DNA of 58,683 nucleotides from Fibrobacterota bacterium (GTDB taxonomy: Bacteria; Fibrobacterota; Chitinivibrionia; Chitinivibrionales; Chitinispirillaceae): the NCBI GenBank assembly GCA_023412475.1, contig JAEYNR010000050.1, positions 1 to 58,683 on the forward strand. Direction: 5' to 3'. Positions 15,327 through 24,462 of the stretch are shown here, one piece after another. The notes below the pieces were generated by a model. The model saw only the letters and a list, made by a program, of their open reading frames with translations, was not told where the DNA came from and ran no database searches. The position numbers and the translations under genes are program-made. The number at the start of each line of letters is the position of its first letter. Position 1 is the stretch's first letter.

Positions 15327-15941
15327 TTATTTATATTTTAAATGGCTTTCTTTGAAGACCTTCTCGAAAAGATCTACCATTAAACTCTTATCGCATTTGA
15401 AAAACTCAGCCCATTTATCTTTAAAGAGTGCAAAAAAGACGATAGGCAAAAAGCCGGTAAAGAACTCATGCAACAGCAACTCATCTCTACTTGGTATCTG
15501 CTGCTTTTTATATTTAAGCGATTCAAGAATATCTTCGAGGTTTTTGGATATTATAAAATCAGCACATTTAAATAGAGAAATGTATCCGGATTTGCCATTT
15601 TTAAGAGCTTCCATAAGCATAACGGAGAGTATTGATCGCTTTTTTTCCAGAAAGCTGACTATCTGGTTAACTTTTTCTTCTGCTTGATTGGTATGAAGCG
15701 ACTCGGTGATATTTTCTTTCTGAGCTCCAAGCATCTTAAACATATCATTCAGATGTTGGGAAAAAAGCGAATCGATTATATCCTGCTTGTTTTTAAAGTG
15801 GTAGTAAATAAGAGCCTTATTTACCCCTGCAGCCTTCGAGATGTCTTGAATGCTTGTGGCATCATAACCTTTGGCGGAAAAGATTTTTTCAGCCACAACA
15901 AGGATTTTCTTTTTGGTTTTTTCGCCACCAGTTCGTGACAT
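15327..15941 (-). CDS. TetR-family transcriptional regulator
   Basis: A protein of about 204 residues. The ATG at 15941 has GGAG at good spacing; an in-frame ATG at 15953 would add four residues. The N-terminal DNA-binding domain is typical: TKKKILVVAEKIFSAKGYD, then TSIQDISKAAGVNKALIYYH and FKNKQDIIDSLF. The C-terminal ~140 residues are the variable ligand/dimerisation domain. The gene is first in a two-gene minus-strand unit with the methyltransferase. Identical half-site palindromes in front of both genes suggest autoregulation and control of the methyltransferase. Confidence 0.9.
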   Translation of the reverse strand: MSRTGGEKTKKKILVVAEKIFSAKGYDATSIQDISKAAGVNKALIYYHFKNKQDIIDSLFSQHLNDMFKMLGAQKENITESLHTNQAEEKVNQIVSFLEKKRSILSVMLMEALKNGKSGYISLFKCADFIISKNLEDILESLKYKKQQIPSRDELLLHEFFTGFLPIVFFALFKDKWAEFFKCDKSLMVDLFEKVFKESHLKYK

Positions 15942-15960
15942 AATGATCTCCATAAATAAC

Positions 15961-15974
15961 TGAACGCACGGTTA
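15961..15974. promoter_or_regulatory. Putative TetR operator upstream of the tetR-type gene
   Basis: TGAACG-CA-CGGTTA, 20 bases before the tetR start. It matches 15294-15307 at every position except the 2-base spacer, and both copies are followed by an A/T-rich tract. Confidence 0.65.
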
Positions 15975-16233
15975 AATATAAGCGGTTTGTCGACCAAAAG
16001 CAAGATTAATAAATCCTGCGCTGGAAAGCGCCCCTTTGAAAATCGAAATAATGGATAAATAACAGAAAATCAGGTTAAAATTTGGGTTCAAAGCAATCAT
16101 AAACTATACCCGAAAAGAATTTCCAGGGCTTTAATCAGCTCGGAAAACACTCTATCCTATTTTTGTCTCTTTTTTACAATTTTTCTCAGGTGCAGAAATA
16201 TCATTTTTAAGAGCAAAAAAAGGAGACAAACTT

Positions 16234-17262
16234 ATGACCAAAGAACCGATACTGGTACGCAATGCACATGCTAACAACCTGAAAAATGTCGACATTGAGA
16301 TTCCAAAACATAAGCTGGTAGTGTTCACGGGTGTTTCCGGTTCAGGTAAATCATCGCTTCTTTTTGATACTATTTATACAGAAGCTCAAAGACAGCTCAT
16401 CGAAACCTTTTCTACATTTGCCAGAACCCGAATGCCTAAGCTCAGCCGTCCTGATGTAGATGAGATACTTAATTTGTCTACAGCAATTGTCATAGATCAG
16501 AAAAGAATGGGGAACAATCTTAGAAGTACAGTAGGGACTGCAACAGAGGTTAATACCTATCTGCGACTTCTTTATTCCAGGCTGGGACAACCGCAGATTG
16601 GTCCTTCATTCTGTTTTTCATTTAACCACCCTGAAGGAATGTGTTCATCATGCCACGGACTTGGAAAAAAAGTAAAGCTTGATCTGGAGCTTTTTCTGGA
16701 TAAAGAAAAATCGATTCGCGAAGGAGCTATTACCCATCCTCATTATAAACCGGGTGGTTTCATGTGGAAGGAGCTGATTGGCAGTGGTGTATTTGATGCT
16801 GATAAAAAGATCAGCGACTTTTCTTCAGAAGAGCTTCATACTCTGCTTTATTCAAAACCATTTCCAATCAAGAATTCAAAAGAGAAGCTGGCATATACCA
16901 AAAATTTCGAAGGAATTGCTGCTAAGCTGGAAAAAGCGGTAACCGGAAAGGCTGAAGATGAAGTGTCAGAAGATGAAAAGAATGCATACAGGAGATATTT
17001 TCAATACTCCACATGTGATAGCTGCAATGGTTCCAGACTTAATGGCCGGGCATTATCTGTAAAAATAAACGGTTTGTCAATTGCCAGTTTGTGCAAAATG
17101 GAGATAACTGATCTTCTTCCATTCATAACAGAAATAAAGGATGAGGTGGCGGTACCGGTTTTGCGAAAAGCGGAGTTTCTTTTAAGGCAATTGGTCGTGT
17201 TAGTGGTTCTTTTTTTAAACTACGATATTCTTCATTTCTGGCTTTCTGGCTCCACTGGCTAA
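16234..17262 (+). pseudogene. UvrA-like ABC ATPase, truncated
   Basis: The frame encodes the N-terminal part of a UvrA-like protein of the short type (normally about 750 residues or more). An intact start with a strong AGGAG site is followed by LVRNAHANNLKNVDIEIP and Walker A GVSGSGKSSLLFDT. The zinc-module cysteines are in CSSCHGLGK and CDSCNGSRLNGR. Similarity ends around residue 313. The last ~30 residues read through unrelated sequence into the hairpin repeat at 17233-17365, ending LSGSTG. The first ABC signature region, the second ATPase half and all later motifs are missing. An insertion/deletion associated with the repeat is the simplest explanation. The product is unlikely to be functional. 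Confidence 0.85.
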
Positions 17263-17365
17263 GCCAGTGGAGCCAGATGTCTCGTAAAGGCACTGTCGTG
17301 CCTTCTTGCTTTCGTGCTTTGCCGCTCAATCAAGTACTACCGCTTGTAGCGGTAGTACTTGACTC
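17233..17365. repeat. Three-hairpin repeat element, copy A
   Basis: A ~133-bp element also found at 46452-46584. It has three hairpins in order: a perfect 15-bp inverted repeat with a 1-base centre (17246-17276, CTGGCTCCACTGGCT arm); a 7-bp stem with loop TGTC (17287-17304, AAGGCAC arm); and a perfect 13-bp stem with loop TGT (17332-17360, AAGTACTACCGCT arm). It provides the 3' end of the truncated UvrA-like frame and lies just beyond the 3' end of the Nudix gene. Confidence 0.85.
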
Positions 17366-17399
17366 GAAATTCGTTATGTCCTACGAGGTGGTCGTTTAA

Positions 17400-18053
17400 C
17401 TATTCTATCAATCCTGGCTTTTCAAAAAGAAAGAAGCCCAGTCTCGCCTGGGCTGAACTGATCTGTGGTTCGGCTTGTTCACGGGAGATTAGTTCTACCT
17501 GGATATGCTCATTTTCTTCGGGATTTCCACCAGTGCGATTTATGAATGAGTTATAGGTATTGTTATCCAGTGTTTTAATGCAACCGAAAAAGTAGATACC
17601 TTCATCACTGGCTCCTGCTGAACTGTATAGAATTTGGTCAGAGAGGGGGAAGATCTCTTCGGGGGTAACTCTCAGGCCGGTTTCTTCAAAAATTTCTTTT
17701 ACTGCTACTCCCACAGGGTCGCTGGTGTGGTAATCGAGCATTCCTGCAGGGAATTCAAGACTCATCTGTCCGTTACCAATTCGTCTCTGACGTACCATAA
17801 GGAACTTTTCTTCTCCTGTAGTGTCGTTTTTAAGTAGAGTAACAATAAGGCAGGCATGCCCCCGGATAAATGCTATATGGGGAAGTTTATCTCCTTCAGG
17901 GGAGATGACCTCAGTGTCAAGCAGTGAGAAAAGCAATTCACCGTTTTTTTTACGGATATCAGCAATTGAGTTGACACGGTTCACTGTGCATCCGTTACTG
18001 TTGACAGTATCGATCCATTCCCGGATCTTTTGATCAAACAAGGTTTTATTCAT
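17400..18053 (-). CDS. Nudix hydrolase, ADP-sugar pyrophosphatase-like
   Basis: A 217-residue Nudix protein. The box is GMLDYHTSDPVGVAVKEIFEETGL in pieces: the helix part KEIFEETGL is canonical, but the Glu usually found after the first five residues is Thr. The FPAGMLD entry and overall length resemble the plant NUDX14-type ADP-sugar diphosphatases, so hydrolysis of ADP-ribose or ADP-glucose to AMP plus sugar phosphate is likely. It is cytoplasmic. It lies 30 bp downstream of the SpmAB gene on the same strand and is probably cotranscribed with it. Confidence 0.83.
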   Translation of the reverse strand: MNKTLFDQKIREWIDTVNSNGCTVNRVNSIADIRKKNGELLFSLLDTEVISPEGDKLPHIAFIRGHACLIVTLLKNDTTGEEKFLMVRQRRIGNGQMSLEFPAGMLDYHTSDPVGVAVKEIFEETGLRVTPEEIFPLSDQILYSSAGASDEGIYFFGCIKTLDNNTYNSFINRTGGNPEENEHIQVELISREQAEPQISSAQARLGFFLFEKPGLIE

Positions 18054-18083
18054 AGCTAAAAATAGCGTTTCGTTTATACCTAT

Positions 18084-19418
18084 TCAGAAAAATAAGTGAC
18101 ATACCAGAACTGCCCCCAATATCCCTGCGGCATCTGCACACAGTGCTGCAGGAAGAGCATGGCGGGTGACTTTGACACTTATTGCGCCAAAATATACTGC
18201 AAGAACATAGAATGTAGTTTCTGTAGAACCCTGAATAACAGAAACCAGATTGGCTGTAAAGCTGTTGGGATCCCGGGTGATGATTTCTGACATTACGCCG
18301 TAGGCACCGCTTCCTGACAAAGGTCTTAGCAGAGCCATTGGAAGCGCTTCTGCGGGCATACCTATAAGGTTGGTTAAAGGTGATAATAATGAGACAAAAA
18401 GCTCAAGTGCTCCGCTTGCTCTTAACATTCCTATTGCAGTAAAGATCGCTACCATAAAAGGTATTATGCGGATTGCGACCTGAAATCCCTCTTTTGCTCC
18501 ATCGGTAACTGATTCGTAAACCTTGACTCCTCGTAAATAACCTATTAATAGCAGTGTTCCCATGATTATGGGGATCAGCCAGGTAGTTGCTTCATTGATA
18601 GATTGAAATCCAGAAAAGGAGATCTCTTTAAATGTGATAAAATTGTGGGGAAAAGAGTTAAAATCAAATTGAATGAACTGGCAGGGTATTGCAAATAAGA
18701 AAAGGGGGATAAGGGCCAGTGCCATGAATTTTGGAATAGCACCGAGTTTTACCAGTTCTGGTTCTTTCTCTTGAGTATCTCCAAGTTTTTCGCAACCTTT
18801 CTCAACTGAGGCTATTGCAGGTAAAGGGTTTCTGTTTGCCATTAATTTGGCCGCTACTATTGCTACGCTAGTTGAAATTGTGGTGGCCAGTATAGAAGGA
18901 ATAAGAATGGAGGCTGGTTCAGTAGCTCCGGCTGCAGCTCTGACTGCGATCACTCCCAAAGGCAGGATTGTTACACTTGAAGTGTTGATTGCCATAAAAA
19001 GGCACATGGCATTGGTTGCGGTTCCCTTCTCGGGGTTAAGTTTATCCAGCTCTGTCATGGCTTTTATACCCATGGGAGTTGCAGCATTTCCCAGTCCCAG
19101 CATATTGGCTGCCATGTTCATGATTATTGCACTCATGGCTGGATGTTCTGCCGGTACATCGGGAAAAAGCCGGACCATAACAGGGCGAATCACTCTTGCT
19201 ATGGTCCTCATCAATCCAGCATTTTCAGCGACTTTCATTATTCCCAGCCATAAAGCCATGGCTCCAATCAGGCTGATAGCAAGAGTAACGGCTGATTTAG
19301 CCGAATCAAACGATGCTTTGGTGATCGCATCCATTTTCCCGGTGTAAGCGGCAACAACGATACTTATTAAGATTAGGTACAGCCAGATTACATTGATGGC
19401 TGCTGGCTTTTTTTTCAT
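18084..19418 (-). CDS. SpmA-SpmB fused membrane protein (nucleoside-recognition/Gate domains)
   Basis: A 444-residue polytopic membrane protein combining both halves of the Bacillus spore maturation pair. Residues ~1-200 match SpmA (GLGNAATPMGIKAM, then AINTSSVTILPLGVIAVRA). Residues ~270-444 match SpmB (RIIPFMVAIFTAIGMLRASG, LLRPLSGSGAYGVMSE and QGSTETTFYVLAVYFG). A basic/acidic linker lies around 195-225. Both halves are Gate-domain proteins with unknown transported substrate. No sporulation genes are present, so a general envelope or transport role is likely. Expressed with the Nudix gene downstream. Confidence 0.88.
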   Translation of the reverse strand: MKKKPAAINVIWLYLILISIVVAAYTGKMDAITKASFDSAKSAVTLAISLIGAMALWLGIMKVAENAGLMRTIARVIRPVMVRLFPDVPAEHPAMSAIIMNMAANMLGLGNAATPMGIKAMTELDKLNPEKGTATNAMCLFMAINTSSVTILPLGVIAVRAAAGATEPASILIPSILATTISTSVAIVAAKLMANRNPLPAIASVEKGCEKLGDTQEKEPELVKLGAIPKFMALALIPLFLFAIPCQFIQFDFNSFPHNFITFKEISFSGFQSINEATTWLIPIIMGTLLLIGYLRGVKVYESVTDGAKEGFQVAIRIIPFMVAIFTAIGMLRASGALELFVSLLSPLTNLIGMPAEALPMALLRPLSGSGAYGVMSEIITRDPNSFTANLVSVIQGSTETTFYVLAVYFGAISVKVTRHALPAALCADAAGILGAVLVCHLFF

Positions 19419-19846
19419 GAAACTGCCTTTGAGTTTATAGAAACAGTATTAATACCTGAATCGTTTGAATCGGAAAAAAAAAGAAAATACTACCTGACGC
19501 TGCTTTTTGTCGAGGGCAGAGGTTTGATATTTGGGCAAGAAGGGTAAGGAGAGTAAGAACTTTGATAAGAGTGCTTTAGTAACTAAAGTATATCAGTAAG
19601 TCTTTTTTCTATTTCCTGTTCTGGCTTGAGATTTCGTTTTTCGAATTTCCTGCTTTTTCTTTTTATAATTCTTAAACAGGGGAATAGTTTACCATTTTTT
19701 ATGAATGTGTTTAGAATTTGGAGTTTACTGTTTTAGGATTTCGAAACTAAATAATGTTCGTTTTTTAGAGAATCTTTGTGTTTCAGGATCAATAATTGCA
19801 ACTTCAAATAACTTACTGTCAACTATTCAGCACAAGTGAGGATACT
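19419..19846. other. AT-rich intergenic region with repeat
   Basis: 428 bp between divergent genes. It holds the repeat segment 19601-19650 and otherwise AT-rich sequence. It must contain promoters for the SpmAB unit (leftward) and the barrel gene (rightward); I cannot place them with confidence. Confidence 0.45.
19601..19650. repeat. Intergenic repeat TTTCCTGTT...ATTTCGTTTTTCGAATTT
   Basis: TTTTTTCTATTTCCTGTT, ten less conserved bases, then ATTTCGTTTTTCGAATTTC. The reverse complement of this arrangement occurs at 46291-46346, so it is a dispersed repeat in two orientations. Confidence 0.65.
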
Positions 19847-20551
19847 ATGAGATGGATTTACCTGCAGATACTAACTCTTATAGTGGTAATATCCAGCTTT
19901 TCACAGGAACAAAAGAGAGTGAATTTTGGAATAAAAACCGGTGCAGTTCTAAGCAGCTTTTGGGGTAACGGAGTAGAAAATTTCGAAGAAAACATTTCTG
20001 AGGAGGTTCGGGATTTTGATGCCGATATGCTACTAAGTCTGACAATTTCTGGATTTCTCAGTTATGATTTTATTCCGGGCTTCTTTAATGTACAGGGGGA
20101 ACTGCAATATCTGCGATCAGGAAAAAACTGGGAATTTGATCTTGAGAGTGGAGAAGAGGTTTCATTTGGTGTTTTTACCGATTACATTTCAATACCGGTG
20201 TTATTTAAGCTGCTAATTCCCCTGAACGCTTCAATAATGCCGGCAGCGTATGCGGGGCCATCTTTTTTTATTCAGTTGCGTTCACGAGCGGAAAATCTTG
20301 AGGCTGTTCCAATCTCTTTGCAGGGGGAGTTTTTACGGGGGCTCGAAAATTGTAACAATGTTTCAAACCAGATTTCAAATTTTGATATCGGGTTCCATAC
20401 TGGCCTTAGCTTTAACTTTCTAACAAAGCCGGGAGCTATTGTACTGGATTTCCGATTTGCTTTTGGTGCCATAAATGCTTTTACCATAGAAGGGGGAGAG
20501 GATTTTCGGAACTCCTTTTTTTCTGTTATGGTTGGGTATGTTTTCCGGTGA
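19847..20551 (+). CDS. Outer-membrane beta-barrel protein (PorT-like)
   Basis: A 234-residue protein from the ATG at 19847, which has a GAGG site; a 17-residue longer frame lacks one. A signal peptide (IYLQILTLIVVISSFSQ) leads into an 8-to-10-stranded barrel pattern: NFGIKTGAVLSSFWG, FFNVQGELQYL, YISIPVLFKLLIP, PAAYAGPSFF, FDIGFHTGLSFN and a final strand ending FSVMVGYVFR, with the C-terminal aromatic/Arg end typical of such barrels. This matches the outer-membrane barrel family common in the FCB group. Function unknown. Monocistronic. Confidence 0.75.
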   Translation: MRWIYLQILTLIVVISSFSQEQKRVNFGIKTGAVLSSFWGNGVENFEENISEEVRDFDADMLLSLTISGFLSYDFIPGFFNVQGELQYLRSGKNWEFDLESGEEVSFGVFTDYISIPVLFKLLIPLNASIMPAAYAGPSFFIQLRSRAENLEAVPISLQGEFLRGLENCNNVSNQISNFDIGFHTGLSFNFLTKPGAIVLDFRFAFGAINAFTIEGGEDFRNSFFSVMVGYVFR

Positions 20552-20979
20552 GATGTGTTTTTTTGGGGGGAGTTATCAAAATTGTAGCGGCAAAAAAATT
20601 TATTGAACTAACATTAATCGGTAGCACTACCATTCCACTGAAAATGCAATGATTTTATGTGTTTTTGATGTTTGTGATGACATAACCACTTGGCTGATGA
20701 ACGGTTTTTATACAAAAATTGCGTTTTTAGCATAATTTCACCGGTTTTGTAATGGGACGGTAGTGAATCTGTATGATGAAATCTTGAGTCGATAGTTGAA
20801 AAAACCGTTCGAGCTATAGAGCGCAGTTTTCAAGCTCATACTGCGATTCAGAGCACCTGGCAATACCGCTTTTTAAACCAGGAAAATAGCCACAATATTG
20901 CTTGTCTTATTAAGACTATCTTGCTGACCCGGATGTATTTTAAAAACTTTGTTAAATCTCATTTAATGGCAGGAGAGAG
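20552..20979. other. metH leader/intergenic region
   Basis: 428 bp upstream of metH. An imperfect inverted repeat (CACTACCATTCCACTG near 20626-20641 against TAATGGGACGGTAGTG near 20751-20766) encloses about 110 bp. I looked for a cobalamin or SAM riboswitch, both known to control metH, and could not find a convincing B12 box set or SAM-I core. Confidence 0.45.
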
Positions 20980-23900
20980 ATGAACCCTTACTTAGAACTT
21001 ATAGAAAAAAGAATACCCATCATTTTTGATGGTGCATTTGGGACTCAGGTTCAAAAAAGCAATATTGCAGCGGAATGCTTTCAAAATGCAGCAGGATGCA
21101 ATGAAATCTTAAACATTACCTGCCCCGATAAGGTTGCTGCTATTCATACCGATTACCTGAGGGCTGGTGCAAATGTGATTGAGACCAATACATTTGGCGG
21201 CTCCAGGGTTAAGTTGAAAGAGTATGGTTTAGAGAACAGGGTTTATGAGATCAACAAGGCTGCAGCAATGACAGCCAGAAAAGCAATTGAGAACAATAAA
21301 TCACAGAAGCCGCTTTTTGTTTGCGGGTCGATAGGACCAACTGGTTTTCTTCCATCATCTAAGGATAAAAGTCTGGCTGGTTGTGGATTTGATGAGCTTT
21401 GCAGCATTTTTCAAGAGCAGGCTACCGGGCTTTTAGATGGAGGTGTTGACCTTTTTTTGATAGAAACCTCACAGGATCTTCTTGAAGTAAGGGCTGCAAT
21501 GTACGCCTTAAAACAGTTGATGGCTAAGAAAAACCAATTTATCCCGATTCAGGTTCAGATTACTATAGATACGACTGGAAGGATGTTGCTGGGCAGTGGG
21601 ATCGAATCATTTCTGGGTGCAGTTACCGCCCTTTCACCATCGGTAATGGGCCTAAACTGCGGAACTGGTCCTATGGAGATGATGCCTTCATTGAAGCAGC
21701 TTCTGGAAGTCTCTACTTTGCCGGTGTCTGCGAATCCCAATGCAGGGATGCCGCAGAATGTCGATGGCAACGCGGTTTACGCCATGGAGCCAGGAGATTT
21801 TGCCGCAGTGCTGGAGCCGGTTGTGACTGTTAGTGGTCTGGAGGTTGTAGGGGGGTGTTGCGGAACCAACCCGGATCATATAGCCGCGCTCGCCGCTATT
21901 CTCAAAGATAAAAAAGTGGCTCTTCGTTCTGCACGTAAAAATAAATCGTGCTGGCTGTCAACCGGCATTGGAGGGACAGATCTGGAGAAACTCAATAAGC
22001 CGTTAATCATCGGTGAAAGGCTCAATACCCAGGGGTCCAAAAAAACAAAAGAGCTTGTACTGGCATCAAACCATGATGAGCTGCTGCATATTGCCCACGA
22101 GCAGAGCAAATCCGGCAGCGTTCTTCTGGACCTATGTGTGGCAATCAGTGAGCAGGATACCGAAGCACAGACAATGAAGACTCTTGTTTCTTTTCTGTCT
22201 GATCGAATAGCAATTCCGCTTTGTATCGATTCTACTGAACCTGAGGTGATGGCTGCTGCTTTGAAGGTGAGTCCTGGATCGGTTATGCTCAACTCGATTA
22301 ACCTAGAGCATAATAAAGAGAAGGCAAGAACTGTGCTTACACTTGCAAGGGATTTCGGTTGTCCGGTTGTTGCATTGACAATAGATGATGAGGGAATGGC
22401 CAAAACAGTGAAACGTAAAGTTGATCTTGCCCACAGGCTCCATGAACTGGTCTGTGGAGAATACGGAATTGCAGAGCATTACCTTTATATCGATCCGCTG
22501 GTTTTTACTTTGGCTACCGGTGATCCAGAAAGTGCAGATGCGGCACTGCTAAGTCTTGAGGCATTACGAAAGATAAAAAAAGAGATGCCTGGGGTAAAGA
22601 CTGTGATGGGAGTGAGTAATGTTTCGTTCGGTCTTAAGCCTGCTGCCAGACGTATTCTCAATAATATGATGCTTTATAATGCTGTCGATGCAGGACTGGA
22701 TGCGGCAATTTTTAATCCTCTTCATGTTGATAATCCGGAGAACTATGACAAGGCGATACGTTACAGTGCAGAAGATCTTCTGTTTAATAGAAATGCGGAT
22801 GCTCTGAACAATTTCGTACAATACTTTGAAAGTGAGGTCACCGGACCGGCTGTCAAAAAGAAAGTGGCTGCTGAATTACCAGCAGAGCTAAGATTGCGCA
22901 ATGCAATTGTCAATAGAGATAAAAGGGATCTGTCGGGAATAATCACAGTTCTTCTAAAAAGCATGCCGGCTAATGATATTCTTAACAACATTTTGCTTTC
23001 TGCAATGAATGAAGTTGGTGAGAAGATGTCTTCAGGTGAGATGATTCTTCCGTTTGTTTTGCAGGCAGCAGAAATTATGAAAGAAGCAGTGGAGATCCTT
23101 GAGCCGCATCTCAAAGGCAGTAGTACCGGGATTAGAGGAAAGCTGATTATTGCAACAGTATTTGGAGATGTTCATGATATTGGCAAGAATCTGGTGGGAT
23201 CGATTCTGCGCAATCAGGGTTATGAGGTGATCGATCTGGGAAAGCAGGTGCCGCTTGAAGTTATCATTGATGCTGTTAAAAAAGAAAAGCCTGATGCTCT
23301 GGGGCTCTCTGCACTATTGGTGACCACTTCCAAACAGATGGCACAATGTGTTATGGAGCTGGATAAGCAGAAGATTGATGTTCCGGTTCTTATCGGTGGT
23401 GCGGCTGTAAATAAACAGTTTGCATCCAGAATCGCTGTCCTGGATAATAACCGTCAATATGCCGGAGGGGTTTATTATGCTAAGGATGCTTTTGAAGCCA
23501 ACAGAGTACTTCAGGATGTTTGTGAAAACAAAATTGAAGAGAAAAGTAAATGCAGTGCAATAGGTGAAAAAGCAGATAATACAATTTCAGATGATGAGAC
23601 ACTGAAATTTGTACCTCATATCGAACCTCCTTTCTGGGGAACAAGCGAGATTCTTGTCTGGGACAGTGCTGAATTGATTGATGGATTAGACAAGGAGCGA
23701 CTGTTTAAGGCGGGATGGGGTGGAGGTAGTCTTAAAGAAAGAGAGTATTTACATACTAGGGAAATGCAGTTTGAAGTGGCTTTTGAGGTTCTCAGGGAAG
23801 AGATACTTAAGGGAGAACTGTTAGAAGCACGCGGATTTTACGGATTTTTTCCTGTGATAACAGTTGATGAAGAAATGATAATTATTGACCCTGATGATTT

Positions 23901-24354
23901 TCATTCTGAGCTGGCTAACTTCCGGTTTCCCAGGATGTCAAAAAGTAATGGTAGATCTATTGTCGATTATTTTTGTGCTGAAGGTGACCTGATAGGTATT
24001 CAGGTTGTGACAATTGGAGCCGGGTTCAGTGAACGCAGCAGGGAGTATTTCGGACAGGACAAATACAGCTATGGTTACTTTCTTAATGCTCTGGGGAACA
24101 TGCTTGTTGAAGAGTTGGCAAAAAAAGTTACTGTTGAGATACGCCGCGGATTGGGATTAGAGCCAAACACTGGCAGACGATACAGCTTTGGGTATCCGGC
24201 TTTACCGGATCTGGAGGAGCAGAAGAAGATTTTTGAGTTTATGGGCATTGATGACCGTTTGGGGATACATTTGACATCAGGATTTCAGATGGTACCGGAG
24301 CACTCGACACTAGGAATATTTGTTCATCATCCGCAAGCTGAGTTGCTGATTTAA
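20980..24354 (+). CDS. metH: Cobalamin-dependent methionine synthase
   Basis: A 1124-residue full-length MetH, which transfers a methyl group from 5-methyltetrahydrofolate via cobalamin to homocysteine. Four modules are in the standard order. The homocysteine domain (about 1-310) has zinc ligands Cys227, Cys293 and Cys294 (GGCCGTNPDHI). The pterin-binding domain (about 335-620) begins PLIIGERLNTQGSKK. The cobalamin cap and Rossmann domain (about 640-880) has the axial His732 in DVHDIGKNLV and the SALLVTTSKQM region. The C-terminal AdoMet-dependent reactivation domain (about 900-1124) has GRRYSFGYPALPDLEEQKK and GFQMVPEHST. An AGGAG site lies 5 bases before the ATG. Confidence 0.97.
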   Translation: MNPYLELIEKRIPIIFDGAFGTQVQKSNIAAECFQNAAGCNEILNITCPDKVAAIHTDYLRAGANVIETNTFGGSRVKLKEYGLENRVYEINKAAAMTARKAIENNKSQKPLFVCGSIGPTGFLPSSKDKSLAGCGFDELCSIFQEQATGLLDGGVDLFLIETSQDLLEVRAAMYALKQLMAKKNQFIPIQVQITIDTTGRMLLGSGIESFLGAVTALSPSVMGLNCGTGPMEMMPSLKQLLEVSTLPVSANPNAGMPQNVDGNAVYAMEPGDFAAVLEPVVTVSGLEVVGGCCGTNPDHIAALAAILKDKKVALRSARKNKSCWLSTGIGGTDLEKLNKPLIIGERLNTQGSKKTKELVLASNHDELLHIAHEQSKSGSVLLDLCVAISEQDTEAQTMKTLVSFLSDRIAIPLCIDSTEPEVMAAALKVSPGSVMLNSINLEHNKEKARTVLTLARDFGCPVVALTIDDEGMAKTVKRKVDLAHRLHELVCGEYGIAEHYLYIDPLVFTLATGDPESADAALLSLEALRKIKKEMPGVKTVMGVSNVSFGLKPAARRILNNMMLYNAVDAGLDAAIFNPLHVDNPENYDKAIRYSAEDLLFNRNADALNNFVQYFESEVTGPAVKKKVAAELPAELRLRNAIVNRDKRDLSGIITVLLKSMPANDILNNILLSAMNEVGEKMSSGEMILPFVLQAAEIMKEAVEILEPHLKGSSTGIRGKLIIATVFGDVHDIGKNLVGSILRNQGYEVIDLGKQVPLEVIIDAVKKEKPDALGLSALLVTTSKQMAQCVMELDKQKIDVPVLIGGAAVNKQFASRIAVLDNNRQYAGGVYYAKDAFEANRVLQDVCENKIEEKSKCSAIGEKADNTISDDETLKFVPHIEPPFWGTSEILVWDSAELIDGLDKERLFKAGWGGGSLKEREYLHTREMQFEVAFEVLREEILKGELLEARGFYGFFPVITVDEEMIIIDPDDFHSELANFRFPRMSKSNGRSIVDYFCAEGDLIGIQVVTIGAGFSERSREYFGQDKYSYGYFLNALGNMLVEELAKKVTVEIRRGLGLEPNTGRRYSFGYPALPDLEEQKKIFEFMGIDDRLGIHLTSGFQMVPEHSTLGIFVHHPQAELLI

Positions 24355-24462
24355 TCAGCTTGCTTATAGGTGATCGATTTTTCTGATAAATAAATGATTG
24401 TGGCAACCGTAATGACCGAATTCAGGATAAATTATCTTGGAATAAAGCAGGATTAACAATTA

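Noticed and set aside
20552..20979. Cobalamin or SAM riboswitch upstream of metH
   Set aside because: Isolated CCACTG and CCAGG strings are present, but the conserved B12-box context and helices, or a SAM-I core, cannot be assembled by eye.
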